Below are positions 54,466 through 64,000 of a DNA stretch of 64,000 bases, in pieces. Each line of letters opens with the position of its first letter. Position 1 is the first letter of the stretch. Below the pieces are notes generated by a model that worked only from the letters and a program-made list of their open reading frames with translations, did no database searches and was not told the origin of the DNA. Location of the stretch: contig JAWKAU010000037.1 in assembly GCA_033398695.1 (NCBI GenBank), positions 248,001-312,000 of the forward strand. The letters are read 5' to 3'. The position numbers and the translations under genes were made by a program. The stretch comes from Orobanche coerulescens. Taxonomy: Eukaryota; Streptophyta; Magnoliopsida; Lamiales; Orobanchaceae.

Positions 54466-55183
54466 CTACATCTTCCGGTATGTCTTTGGCCATAAAGCAC
54501 ATATAGGCTTTATCTTCGAATTCATCATCTGACGAGTCATTGTCAGTGACTGCCTGAAGACATTATTTGGACTTTGTTGGTGTGAGGAGGCTTCTGATTC
54601 GCCAATCAGGGTCTTGAGCTTGTTTTTCCAAGCACGTCTTCTTTCATCTTTTTCCTGTTGCTCGGCTTCCGACAACCTTTGAACTTTAGGGTGAGGACAT
54701 TTATTTGTATAATGTCCTGGTTTCCTGCAATTGTAACACAGGTTAGCATAACCAGAGGAAGATTCGGTACTTACCTTGTGAACAGGCTTGGGCCTGTAGG
54801 GAGTCTTTCCAGACTGCTTGATGAATTTCTTGAATTTATGCATGAGGAGCGCCATTTCATCTTGTGACGGGATATCGTCGTCACTGTCAGCATTCTTGTG
54901 GGCAGACTTTGATGTGCTGGGCATGCTTTGCCTTCTGTTGGATACAACGGCTAGCATTGTAGTCCTCGCAGATGATTCTTCAGCTTTCTCTCTCCTGTCA
55001 ATATCATATTCAAATGATTTGGGTCAGAAAAGAGGTCAAAAGTAGATATGCCATTAAGATTACATGACACACGCATAGCTGTGGTCTTAATGTCCCATCG
55101 GGCAGGGAGAGATCTGAAAATTTTTAAGTTCTTCTCCTTTTGGGTATAAATTTTGCCCAACGCTTCAAGTTCACCGACAATAC
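54466..55183 (-). pseudogene. Gag of element M, C-terminal part
   Basis: Starts at the left border of insertion C with GIVGELEALGKIYTQKEKNL and LKIFRSLPARWDIKTTAMRV (capsid core), then after a frame change near 54955 a basic/Ser-rich linker (QSMPSTSKSAHKNADSDDDI) and the knuckle CYNCRKPGHYTNKC (C-x2-C-x4-H-x4-C), ending ALWPKTYRKM. The N-terminal part is at 59615-60075. Insertion C and one frameshift break it. Confidence 0.87.
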
Positions 55184-55188
55184 CAGTG

Positions 55189-56337
55189 TGTTGGAGCAAG
55201 ATCGGAATATGCGCCGTGTTGCGGAAGCGTAAATATAAAGGTGCGGAAATTAAATGACACACGGATTTATAGAGGTTCAGCCAAACGTGCATACGTCCTC
55301 TCTCGATGTATCTTTTTCTATAGGTTAAATATCAAAACCTCTGCACCTCTCTTCTATCGGTCGAGGGATTATCGTTACAAGCTCGTCTTCTATCGGTCCG
55401 AGTAAAACTGTTCTCTTACTTGTCTTTTTGTCGGTCCAAGTTAAACCGTTTTCCTTTTCTATTGGACAAGGAATCAACCACTCTAGCTTTCTATCGGTAC
55501 TAGATAAACCTCACTAAGATAGCGATTGCGATTCTAACAATGCCAGATCCTTGATCCTAATAACACCGAATCCAATCGTATCTTTTCTTTTTCTCACTCG
55601 TGTATGATTTTGTGTATAACACTCAATCACTCTAATTTAAGCTCAAGAACAACAACTATAATGTTTACAATGATATATCAAGTGTATATGAATTGCTCAA
55701 TGTTGTTGTGTAGATTGATACCAACTCACTTGGTATTTATAGCCTCCTTCCACAAACTAGCCGTTACTGCCAGTTGTTATTAGCGTGCGCTAGTCTTCTT
55801 TCCTTAGCGTGCGCTATCGCGTATATTTGCCTTAACGTACGTTATGTACGTACGTTAACGTCTTCTTATTTCAGCCCATTGGCTACTGTCTCTGACTGTT
55901 AGCGTACGTTAATACATCTTTGTAGCGTGCGTTAATCTTGCATCATTGCATGCGTCATATATCCATTTATACTTTTTGACTTGTATCAGATTCTCCCCAA
56001 CGGATTGATTGACTTGATTCAAACTTGATATTTAGCGTGTGCTAAATATCTCTTGTTGCGTGCGCTAAGGTGACTTCAGTGCATACGTCATTCTCTTCAC
56101 AACGGTAATATGGGCTCGATAGCGTGCGTTAGTAAACATGGTGTAGCGTGCGCTATCCTCATCAGGTGACTTCACTTCATGTTACTTCGAACTCGTCTGA
56201 TCTGCAGCAGGGACTCGTTAGCGTGCGCTAACTTATATGTCTAGTGTGCGCTAGCTTTGTATTTTGTCCAGCTTTTTGCGTCTTCGTCTGCTTCGATGTT
56301 TTGCTTCGCCTCAATATGTGGAATAAATATTCCAACA
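55189..56337 (-). repeat. 3' LTR of element C
   Basis: 1149 bp. TATA (minus) at 55735-55742 and palindromes, TAGCGTGCGCTA on the plus strand, at about 55781-56254. Compared with the 5' LTR it lacks about 50 bp near its U3 start (after CGCCTCAAT) and about 10 bp inside the palindrome array. Confidence 0.92.
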
Positions 56338-56393
56338 ATCTCCCCCTTTTTGATGATTACAAAACAACCCTTGAATTGGATAAAACCTACAAA

Positions 56394-56429
<36 letters not shown>

Positions 56430-56811
56430 GTTTCAAAGTTTTCACTTTGATCGTTTCGTTAGTTTCACCCATTCTTTTTTTCTGTTATTTTCGACTACTT
56501 CGTTTCTCCCCCTTTCTGTATGCTTTCTTCTCCTTTTCGACTTCTTCGATTTTTATTATTTTCTCCTCCTTTTTACTTTCTATTTTTCTCGTCATATCTT
56601 TCATGACGCTTTTATCCGATTCAATTTCTTCTCCCCATTTTTGTATTCAGCAAAAAATATAAAAAAAATATAGGATACTAATAATCGAATATATAAAAAA
56701 AAATATGCATGAGTATAAAAAATATGCAATAATAGGATGGAGTTATACCCGTTTTAAAAAATAATACTCCCCCTAAAAATATTATCTCTCCTTTTGTAAA
56801 ATATCAAAAAA
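56338..56811 (-). other. 3' tail and polypurine tracts, element C
   Basis: Non-coding. AAAAAGGGGGAGAT (minus) abuts the LTR at 56338-56351; a second GGGGGAGAAACG-like tract is near 56500 and another, TTTTTAGGGGGAGTAT, near 56770. An (AT)n run of about 27 bp lies at 56398-56424. Confidence 0.75.
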
Positions 56812-58349
56812 TTAATTTTTGGGGATCCAACCGAAAGTCGGTTTTTCTTTAGAGACGTAGACGATATTTGAAACAATTGTTCCTTTAGGAACCCAAATTT
56901 TCTTAACTTTAATCGTCCGTCTTGGGCTCTTACAGTTTGAAATATGGTGCCCGATTTTCAAACATTTTTCACATCGGGGTATTTTGAAATTTACGGATTC
57001 ATTTTTAAAACGTGGTTTGAATCCTAACCCCTCTTTATTTAACGTGTATTTTTTAACCGATAGCATATTTTCAAATTTCTCGTTTTCGAGAGAAAATTTC
57101 TTCGTTAAATTTTTGAGCTCGGTTTGGATGTTAACAAGATCATTCTTTCAATTTTCTCATTCTCAATGCATTTAGAATGATCAATTTCAACAAATTTTCT
57201 CTTTTCAAGAATTTTAGAATTTTCATTTTCCAAAGATTTGTATTTGGATTTAAGGGATTTAATCTCATTTTCCAAAGCATTTTGATAATCGGTATGTAAT
57301 AACTCGAATGCTTCAAAAAGTTCGTCGTAAGAATTATTTACTTGGCTTTCAACGTCGCTATCGGCGAATGAACTCCGGGCCATAAATGCAAGATTATTTT
57401 GATCGATGAAATCTTCATCAATATCTTCGTCACTCCATGTTGCAACTAAAACCTCTTTTTGTTTTACCCGACAATTCTTAGCAAAGTGGCCTGGTTTACC
57501 ACATAATCGATATGTGTTGTCGAATTTCTTAGATTCGCTCGCTTGGATGTCCTTCTTTCTTCGGTTTAATAAGTCTTGGAACTTATTACTATTTTTGGCA
57601 TAATATGCCGATTCTTCATCGGTTTCATCCACCGGGATTTCTTCCTTTCTAGACATCTTAGCCTTCATGGCTATCGATCTTTCCTTCAGTTTCGGTTTGG
57701 CATTCCGAGATTTTAGAACAATCTCGTAGTTGATAAGAGAACCAACGAGAGCACTAAAATCAAGATTATTTAAATCTTTAGATTCCATTATTGCCGTTAC
57801 CGTACCGTCCCATTCTCGAGGTAGTGATCGGAGAATTTTCTTTACTTTCTCACTACTCGAAAGTGGTTTCCCGAAACATGCTAATCCATTTGAGATGACC
57901 GAAAATCGGTTGAGCATTATAGTGATGGATTCGTCGTCCTTCATTTGAAATAGTTCGTATTCGTGAAGGAGCATGTTTATCTTCGTCTCCTTGACTTGAG
58001 ACGTACCTTCGTGTGTTACCTCAAGCATTTTCCAAATTTCTTTGGCACTATCACACGATGATATCCGGTTGTGTTCTTCCATATTTAAGGCACAATATAG
58101 AAGTTGAGTTGCCTTACAATTGTAGTGGTCATTTTTCCAATCGGAATCGTCATATTCTTCGAAAGTTTTAAGCGTACCGTTGGAATTCGTTCGAATATTC
58201 GGACCAAGACAAATCACCTTCAAAAGCTCGATGTCATATGCTCGGATGAATATTGACATCTTTTTCTTCTACGTCATAAAGTTTGAGCCATCAAAAAATG
58301 GTGGTCGGTTAAGAGCAAGGCCTTCAACGGGAGCATATTGAAATGCCAT
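56812..58349 (-). pseudogene. Gag of element C, two lesions
   Basis: ATG at 58349 (MAFQYAPVEGLALNRPPFF). A TGG-to-TAG change at 58271-58269 (FMT*KKKMSIF) stops it at about codon 27. The rest is open to near 57148: the capsid core SEKVKKILRSLPREWDGTVT, knuckle YRLCGKPGHFAKNC (first Cys replaced by Tyr), acidic WSDEDIDEDF and a Glu/Lys-rich helix region. A frameshift near 57148 moves the end into another frame, where CEKCLKIGHHISNC and KKIWVPKGTIVSN lead to a stop at 56812. About 512 codons if unbroken. The end point, right after the WVPKG motif, is the same as in A and B. Confidence 0.92.
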
Positions 58350-58406
58350 TTGGATCGACACCTCGGATGTTAAGCCGTGTATTGGAGGTACCGCTCCAAT
58401 ACCAAT

Positions 58407-59609
58407 TGTTGGAGAAAGATATGAATATGCGCCGTGTTGCGGAAGCATAAATATAAAGGTGCGGAAATTAAACGACACACGGATTTATAGAGGTTCGGCC
58501 AAACATGCCTACGTCCTCTCTCGGTGTATCTTTTTCTATAGGTTAAATATCAAAGCCTCTTCACCTCTCTTCTATCGGTCTAGGGATTATCGTTACAAGC
58601 TCGTCTTCTATCGGTCCGAGTAAAACCGTTCTCTTACTTGTCTTTTTGTCGGTCTAAGTTAAACTGTTTTCCTTTTCTATTGGACAAGGAATCAACCACT
58701 CTATCTTTCTATCGGTACTAGATAAACCTAAGATAGCGATTGTGATTCTAACAATGTCGGATCCTTGATCCTAATAACATCGAATCAATCGTATCTTTTC
58801 TTTTTCTCATTTGTGTATGATTTTGTGTATAACACTTAATCACTCTAATTTAAGCTCAAGAACAACAACTATAATATTTACAATGATATCTCAAGTGTAT
58901 ATGAATTGCTCAATGTTGTTGTGTGGATTGATACCAACTCACTTGGTATTTATAGCCTCCTTCCACAAACTAGCCGTTACTGCCAGTTGTTATTAGCATG
59001 CGCTAGTCTTCTTTCCTTAGCGTGCGCTATTGCGTGTATTTCCCTTAACGTACGTTATGTACTACATGTTACGTACGTTAACATCTTCTTGTTTCAGTCC
59101 AGTGGCTACTGTCTCTGACTGTTAGCGTGCGTTAATACATCTTTGTAGCGTGCGCTAATCTTGCATCATTGCATGCGTCATATATCCGTTTATACTTTTT
59201 GACTTGTATCAGATTCTCCCCAACAGATTGATTGACTTGATTCAAACTTGATATTTAGCGTGTGCTAAATATCTCTTGTTGCGTGCGCTAAGATGACTTC
59301 ACTGCATACGTTATTCTCTTCACAACGGTAATATGGGCTCGATAGCGTGCGTTAGTAAACATGGTGTAGTGTGCGCTATCCTCATCAGGTGACTTCACTT
59401 CAGGTTACTTCGAACTCGTCTGATCTGCAGCCGGGACCCGTTAGCGTGCGCTAACTTGTATGTATAGCGTGCGCTAGCTTTATATTTTGTCCAGCTTTTT
59501 GCATCTTCGTCTACTTCGATGTTTTGCTTCGCCTCAATGTTGTTTTGTTGTGTTTAGAAACTTAATCATCAAAAACTATTTATTAATATGTGGAATAAAT
59601 ATTCCAACA
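58407..59609 (-). repeat. 5' LTR of element C
   Basis: 1203 bp; plus-strand ends TGTTGGAG and ATTCCAACA. TATA (minus) at 58947-58954; palindromes at about 58992-59477. Confidence 0.92.
58947..59477 (-). promoter_or_regulatory. U3 palindrome array and TATA box, element C
   Basis: About 14 motifs, mixed TAGCGTGCGCTA, TAGCGTGCGTTA and TTACGTACGTTA types, upstream of the minus-strand TATAAATA at 58954-58947. Confidence 0.77.
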
Positions 59610-59614
59610 CAGTG

Positions 59615-60075
59615 AATCTGAGGTCAAGTTCCTCAAGAGTTTCAGTTGGTTTCATTTCAAAAGATTCGAATTGCTGAGTTAGTTTTGAAATCTTGTTTTC
59701 TTTTGAGAGCTCAGTTCCATCGCAAATCATCTTAAGTTTTTCCCAGATTTCTTTAGCTGTCTTACAGCTCTTTATATTCGAGAACGTGCCTTTGTCAAGA
59801 GTGACAAATAGCGCGTTCTTAGCAACATTGTCGAGATTGGCGTGTTTTCGATCATCTGTGGTCCATTGTTCGCGCTCTTTCTCGAGCATCTTGCCATGAG
59901 CTTGGCCTTCAACCCTTGCGGCTGTATTCACCTTCATGATTTTTATGGGGCCTTCTTGGATGACATAAATCATCTCTTCATGCATGGCGGCAAGATGAGC
60001 CTCCATCCTAATTCTCCAGTCATCAAACTCATTAATAGAAAACATTGGTACCTTATTAATCAGTGAGGTATCCAT
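59615..60075 (-). pseudogene. Gag of element M, N-terminal part
   Basis: ATG at 60075 (MDTSLINKVPMFSINEFDDW), about 90 nt after the primer-binding site. The open frame includes RIRMEAHLAAMHEEM, CKTAKEIWEKLKMICDGTEL, KISKLTQQFESFEMKPTETL and ELDLRFT, the N-terminal half of a UBN2-type Copia Gag. It is cut at the CAGTG border of element C; the reading resumes at 55183. A longer start at 60108 is possible but less likely. Confidence 0.88.
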
Positions 60076-60165
60076 GTCTAAGATTAGGAAAGATAAAGAA
60101 GTTTTCAAAAATAAGTGATTTTGGGATCTAATTCAGTTAAAAATACAACTGATTCTTTTTAGAAT

Positions 60166-60182
60166 CAACCGCTCTGATACCA
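60166..60182 (-). other. primer-binding site, element M
   Basis: The minus strand reads TGGTATCAGAGCGGTTG, the standard plant site matching the 3' end of initiator tRNA-Met, two bases from the LTR. Confidence 0.88.
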
Positions 60183-60184
60183 CT

Positions 60185-61541
60185 TGTTGGCCACTAAGTA
60201 TACAGAATACAGCTTGGAAAGTGTTTAAGCAACAAGCTGTACGATTTGCAAATAAGAGTGCGTAGCGGAAGTCTTGAAACAGTAAGTTGTTGTAAATACA
60301 GCAACTAGGTTTTCTCCTGTTTGCTTAGTGCGTACGAGGTATTCAGTGTATACTTATAAAATTAATCACAGTAATGAAAACAGTAAGTGCAGAAGGTAAA
60401 TGACATGATATTTAAGTGGTTCGAGGTAAACCCCTCTACGTCCACTGGTCCTCCACACAGGAGTGAAAATGTTTATTATAAAACTACGTACACAACTACG
60501 TGTCTATAATCAAATCAATCCTTGTATCGTTCACACAGATTGATACAAAGACTATCGCTTTCAACCGTTCACACAGATTGGTCAGAGCTTTCACTTGACA
60601 AGCTTCTTCACACACAGTTCCAAAGCTTCATCTCTTCAATACAGATCCGTCACACACAGTTCAGGAAAAGCAAGACTTTATCAGTCCACACAGGGCTGAT
60701 GAGTTTCTTCAATGTAAGAATAATGGTTGAAGAAATATGTTTGCTCTTGATATACTGTTCAGGGATGAGCACTTGTATATTTCTTCTCTCAAGATTGGCA
60801 GTATGCTTGAAGAAATATGTTTGCTCTTGATATACTGTTCTTGATATGTTCACGAGTGAATATCAGTATATCTCAGTTTTCTCAGTTCTCAGATCTTGAA
60901 TATTCGTGTATATTATCTGATATTATCGTGTGTATTCTCATGTGTATCTGATCTTCAAACTTTGGGGTATATATAGCCTTTAGAATAGATCCGTTGGGAA
61001 TAGATCCGTTGAGCAAAAAGTCCGTTCCAATAGGATGATTGACTTGCACAGAACAAGATCCAGATTTTGCTCCTTGTCTGAAGATCTCTGTCAGCTTTAG
61101 TATTTAAATATTTTATCCAGTCAGTATTTAAATACTTCTTTTCAAACGGTGGCTTGACTTTAGCGTATAAAGCAGATTCTGTTTCAACGGTCTTCAGTCC
61201 TGTTGGATAAGTGTTGAAGGTCTCAACACTTTACTATATGCTGTATCCAACATGTTGCGTAGTTGTAGGTTCCACGATGTAGGCTATCTTATGGCTGTTG
61301 TATGGAAAGATGTTGTATGAATGTTTCGGGACAGCTTCCATAATTGGTATCATACTGACTGATGAGATTCTTGCTGTATGATGGCATTTTATACTTTTGC
61401 TGTATGTTGGCACCGTGAAGACTTGTTGTATGTTGGCACTTTATCAAAACACACATCTTGCTGTATGATTGATTTCGGGACAGCAGCTTGTTGTATGTTG
61501 GCACTTTATCAAAACTTGATACAGGATTGTTTATCCCAACA
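60185..61541 (-). repeat. 5' LTR of element M
   Basis: 1357 bp, TGTTGG to CCCAACA on the plus strand. It contains two copies of a 34-bp direct repeat with TTGAAGAAATATGTTTGCTC (about 60727 and 60808), and a group of TTGTTGTATGTTGGCACTTT repeats (about 61380-61520). TATA (minus) at about 60967-60976. It lacks the RCGYRCGY palindromes. Confidence 0.87.
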
Positions 61542-61971
61542 TATATAATTAAATATTAATCACTAGAATTAAGAAATAATAATTGTCCGAGATGTACGTT
61601 CTTCTTATAGTCAGTACAGAAGAATCTATCTCACCTCGATCCTGTTGAACGTATACCGAATACGCTAATATATGCTAATGGTCAAGACCAACCAATCTCA
61701 AGTATATATTACAACCTCTCACATAACGGTCTAATGTTATATAGGTTGTGAACTAATTATTATTATATAAGGAACCGATAATGTGATCTTCTGTGTGACA
61801 CGACACACCATATTATCTACAATATAAAGTAATTTAGACAACATTTGCATAACCATAGCGTGAATAAATATGTAAAACATGTGACAAATGAATTAAATAT
61901 TCTCATATATAAAGACTGGGAAATTAGGTAATACAAGCATAAAGTACGATTTGATGTATACAACCCTAACA
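61542..61971 (-). repeat. partial 3' LTR of element N
   Basis: 430 bp from the LTR start (plus strand CCCTAACA at 61964-61971) to the border with M. No matching remainder was found on the other side of M. Confidence 0.75.
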
Positions 61972-62045
61972 ATCTCCCACTTATACTCAAAGCATGCTTT
62001 TGAAGTATACTATCTAGACTATGTCTGTCTATCTCCCACTTATAC
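61972..62045 (-). other. duplicated purine tract of element N
   Basis: TTTGAGTATAAGTGGGAGAT (minus) occurs twice, at about 61971-61990 and 62031-62050; the one next to the LTR is the likely plus-strand primer. Confidence 0.75.
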
Positions 62046-62798
62046 TCAAATCAATAATGTCATACATCTCAACCCCATTCCTTCCACATGCCCTTCAAAT
62101 GACTTTGAGGGCAACCCTTTCGTGAAAGGATCAGCTAGGTTGTCTTCAAATGCTATCTTGGAGACAATAATCTTCCCTCTCTTCACAAAATCTCGAATGA
62201 TATGATAGTTGCGATTGATATGTTTGCTTGCTTTGTGGGCCCGTGGTTCCTTCGAATTTGCAACAGCACTGGTATTATCACAATAAAGTGTAATACTCCT
62301 AGGCAAATTAGGAATCACATCCAAATCCTTTAGGAAGTACTTGAGCCATACCGCCTCTTTAGCTGCCTCTGAGGCTGCTACATACTCGGCTTCCATGGTA
62401 AAGTCCGCTATGCATTTCTGCTTCACAGTCCTCCAACTGATGGATCCACCTCCTAAAGTGAAAACATATCCGGAAGTTGATTTCGACTTTTCTTTGTCCG
62501 CACTGAAATCTGAGTCAGTGTAACACAAAGGACAAAGTGTATCCGATTGATATACAAGCATATGCTCCCTAGTCCTTCCCAGGTACTTGAGTATATGCTT
62601 GATAGCAATCCAATGTCCTGGTCCTGGGTTCGACTGATATCTCTCCACCATGCCTACAGCATGACAGATATCAGGCCTAGTGCAAAGCATAGCTTACATG
62701 AGGCTTCCCACTGCCGAAGCATAAGGGACCAGCTTCATGTCATCTATCTCCTTCTGTGTCTTAGGAAGCATAGCCTTAGATAGCTGAATTCCATATCT
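62046..62798 (-). pseudogene. RNase H of element N
   Basis: AMLCTRPDICHAVGMVERYQ, HILKYLGRTREHMLVYQS, CYTDSDFSADKEKSKSTSGY, ADFTMEAEYVAASEAAKEAV, LYCDNTSAVANSKEPRAHKA and DNLADPFTKGLPSKSFEGHV are the Copia RNase H blocks in order, with a normal end about 70 bp before the LTR. A stop (LM*AMLC, near 62695) and a frame change near 62800 separate it from RT. Confidence 0.9.
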
Positions 62799-63589
62799 CT
62801 ACGGTAAGAAACCTTTCTTGGAATTCTCCATACTAAACCGTTTTAGCACCGTATCGATATAGGATGCCTGAGATAAGCACAACATTCTTTTCTTGCGATC
62901 TCGAAAGATCCTAATACCAAGGATGTGCCCAGCTTCTCCCAAATCCTTCATATCGAATTGCTCAGACAGCCATACCCTTACGTCTGATAATACCTTTACA
63001 TTGTTTCCAATTAGAAGTATATCATCTATGTACAGTACAAGAAACACTAGCACATTTCCATCATACTTTTTGTATACACAAACCTCACTAGGACACTGTT
63101 CAAAACCATACGACTGAATGACCTCATCAAATCGCATGTTCCAAGACCTTGATGCTTGCTTGCGACCATAAATGGCTCTTTTGAGCTTGCACACTAAGTG
63201 CTCCTCTCCATCAGCAATGAATCCCCCAGGTTGGCGCATATAGATTTCCTTATCAAGAATGCAGTCTTGACATCCATCTACCAAATTTTCATATCCAAAT
63301 GCGCAGCTATAGCTAAGAGAATCTGGATTGATTTAAGCATGGCTACTGGCTAAAAGGTCTCATCGCAGTCGATGGCCTCCTTCTGAGTGTAACCTTTCAC
63401 AACAAGCCTTGCTTTGAAGGTTTCAACTGTCCCTTTCGATCCTCTCTTATGCTTGTAGACCCACTTACTTCCGATGGGTTTTACCCCATTGGGTGGCTCT
63501 ACTAGCTCCCACACCTGATTAGAATCTATAGATCCCATTTCGGATTCCATTATTGTTTACCAGGATTCAGCATCCTTGTCTTGAACTGC
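62799..63589 (-). pseudogene. Reverse transcriptase of element N
   Basis: Starts in 63350-63550 (SNQVWELVEPPNGVKPIGSK, VETFKARLVVKGYTQKEAID, CDETF), is broken by a stop near 63350 and frame changes around 63290, and continues at 62799-63284 with EIYMRQPGGFIADGEEHLVC, AIYGRKQASRSWNMRFDEVI and the catalytic LYIDDILLIGN (YIDD intact). It then runs through FDMKDLGEAGHILGIRIFRD. It is better kept at the active site than the RTs of F and M but still not a single reading frame. Confidence 0.9.
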
Positions 63590-64000
63590 CTACTTATACG
63601 TATATGGATCCATTTCATCCTGGTCCGGGAAGTGGTCCGAAGACGCTCCCATGCCAATGAAATGATCAGGTTGACAAATAACCCTCCCACTATGACGAGG
63701 CGTGTCCTTAGTTTGCGTATCCATAATAGTGTCAATACGTGGTACACTAGGTGTTTGTACAATTGGTACTGTCGAAATCTCGCCCCTAAGTTCCTCTAGA
63801 ATGACCTCACTCCTAGGTTTGTGGCTTATTACATAGTCCTCCTCTAAGAATCGGGCATTGGTGCTAACAATGACCTTCTGATCTTTAGGACTGTAGAATA
63901 AGCGACCCTTCGTTCCCTTCGGATATCCTACAAACACTCATTTGCATGCGAGATGCCAACTTATCAGCTTCCTTATTCAGCACATGTGCTGGTGAACCCC
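63590..64000 (-). pseudogene. Integrase C-terminus and linker of element N, partial
   Basis: The minus strand enters at the right edge with GSPAHVLNKEADKLASRMQ and, after a shift near 63940, reads VFVGYPKGTKGRLFYSPKDQ, VIVSTNARFLEEDYVISHKP and an acidic linker to RT (GASSDHFPDQDEMDPYTYK). FVGYPKGTKG is the familiar segment after the Copia integrase core. The catalytic core lies outside the window. Confidence 0.87.

Larger units (their letters stand above)
55189..59609 (-). mobile_element. Element C: complete gag-only Sirevirus-like Copia
   Basis: 4421 bp on the minus strand, flanked by CAGTG (55184-55188 and 59610-59614). LTRs 55189-56337 and 58407-59609; primer-binding site TGGTATTGGAGCGG (58404-58391); gag 58349-56812; and purine tracts before the 3' LTR. 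It is the same structure as element B, with no pol. It sits in the gag of element M. Confidence 0.93.
48896..61541 (-). mobile_element. Element M: Sirevirus (Copia) with an extra ORF after pol
   Basis: Minus strand, right to left: 5' LTR 60185-61541, primer-binding site, gag (split by element C), protease, integrase remnant, RT, RNase H, a spacer with repeated purine tracts, and an additional ORF resembling the env-like or plant-transposon-protein ORF of Sireviruses. The 3' end and 3' LTR are missing at 48895. The bases after the outer LTR end are TATAT (61542-61546), but the matching copy is absent. Several nonsense changes and an internal deletion make it non-autonomous. Confidence 0.88.
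61542..64000 (-). mobile_element. Element N: Copia retrotransposon, 3' part
   Basis: Minus strand: pol (integrase end, RT, RNase H) runs from beyond the right edge to 62046, then a short tail with two copies of a purine tract, then part of the 3' LTR (61542-61971, starting TGTTAGGGTTG on the minus strand). Element M interrupts the LTR. Gag, protease and most of the integrase would lie right of 64000. Confidence 0.85.

Overview
The window reads as plant nuclear heterochromatin built entirely from LTR retrotransposons inserted into one another. I found no host gene, rRNA, tRNA gene or CRISPR array. The plant assignment rests on the families present (Tat-lineage Gypsy, chromodomain Gypsy, Sirevirus-type Copia with an extra ORF after pol) and on primer-binding sites resembling the 3' end of plant initiator tRNA-Met (TGGTATC.GAGC). 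The species cannot be told from the sequence; a large-genome flowering plant is the likely source. I label the elements A to O plus Tat.

Left stack (1-34968): a Tat-lineage Gypsy element (minus strand; 5' LTR, gag and protease; the rest lies off the left edge) is inserted in the gag of element A, a Sirevirus-like element that carries gag but no pol. The 3' LTR of A is split by chromovirus F (minus strand, 6241-34687), the only chromovirus here with a recognisable gag-PR-RT-RH-IN-chromodomain series, now decayed. F contains solo LTR G inside its integrase/chromodomain junction (target duplication TTTCT). Its 5' LTR holds E, an element with LTRs of about 4.67 kb and less than 0.4 kb of its own internal sequence. 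E in turn carries gag-only element B inside its left LTR (GTAGA; the empty site survives in the right LTR) and solo LTR H in its internal region (AGTAT). That makes four levels of nesting.

Right part (34969-64000): a decayed Copia pol piece (O); a minus-strand chromovirus-type LTR (K) split by D, a complete gag-only Gypsy element (37229-46371, TTAGG) with an intact gag ORF; a gag tail, 3' end and LTR of another gag-only-like Gypsy element (L); and a minus-strand Sirevirus (M) with gag, protease, a deleted integrase core, RT, RNase H and an additional ORF. The gag of M is interrupted by C, a third gag-only Sirevirus-like element (CAGTG). M itself sits in the LTR of a further Copia element (N), whose pol runs off the right edge.

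Three patterns cross element boundaries. (1) Arrays of a 12-bp near-palindrome, TARCGYRCGYTA and close variants, lie just upstream of the TATA box in LTRs of both Copia and Gypsy elements. (2) Five different chromovirus-type LTRs have a canonical 5' splice site 160-205 nt after the TATA box and a matching T-rich YAG acceptor, behind a GC-rich hairpin, about 330-530 nt before the LTR end, which suggests a leader intron inside the LTR. (3) Elements that keep only gag, or nothing, between their LTRs predominate, which implies mobilisation in trans by autonomous relatives.
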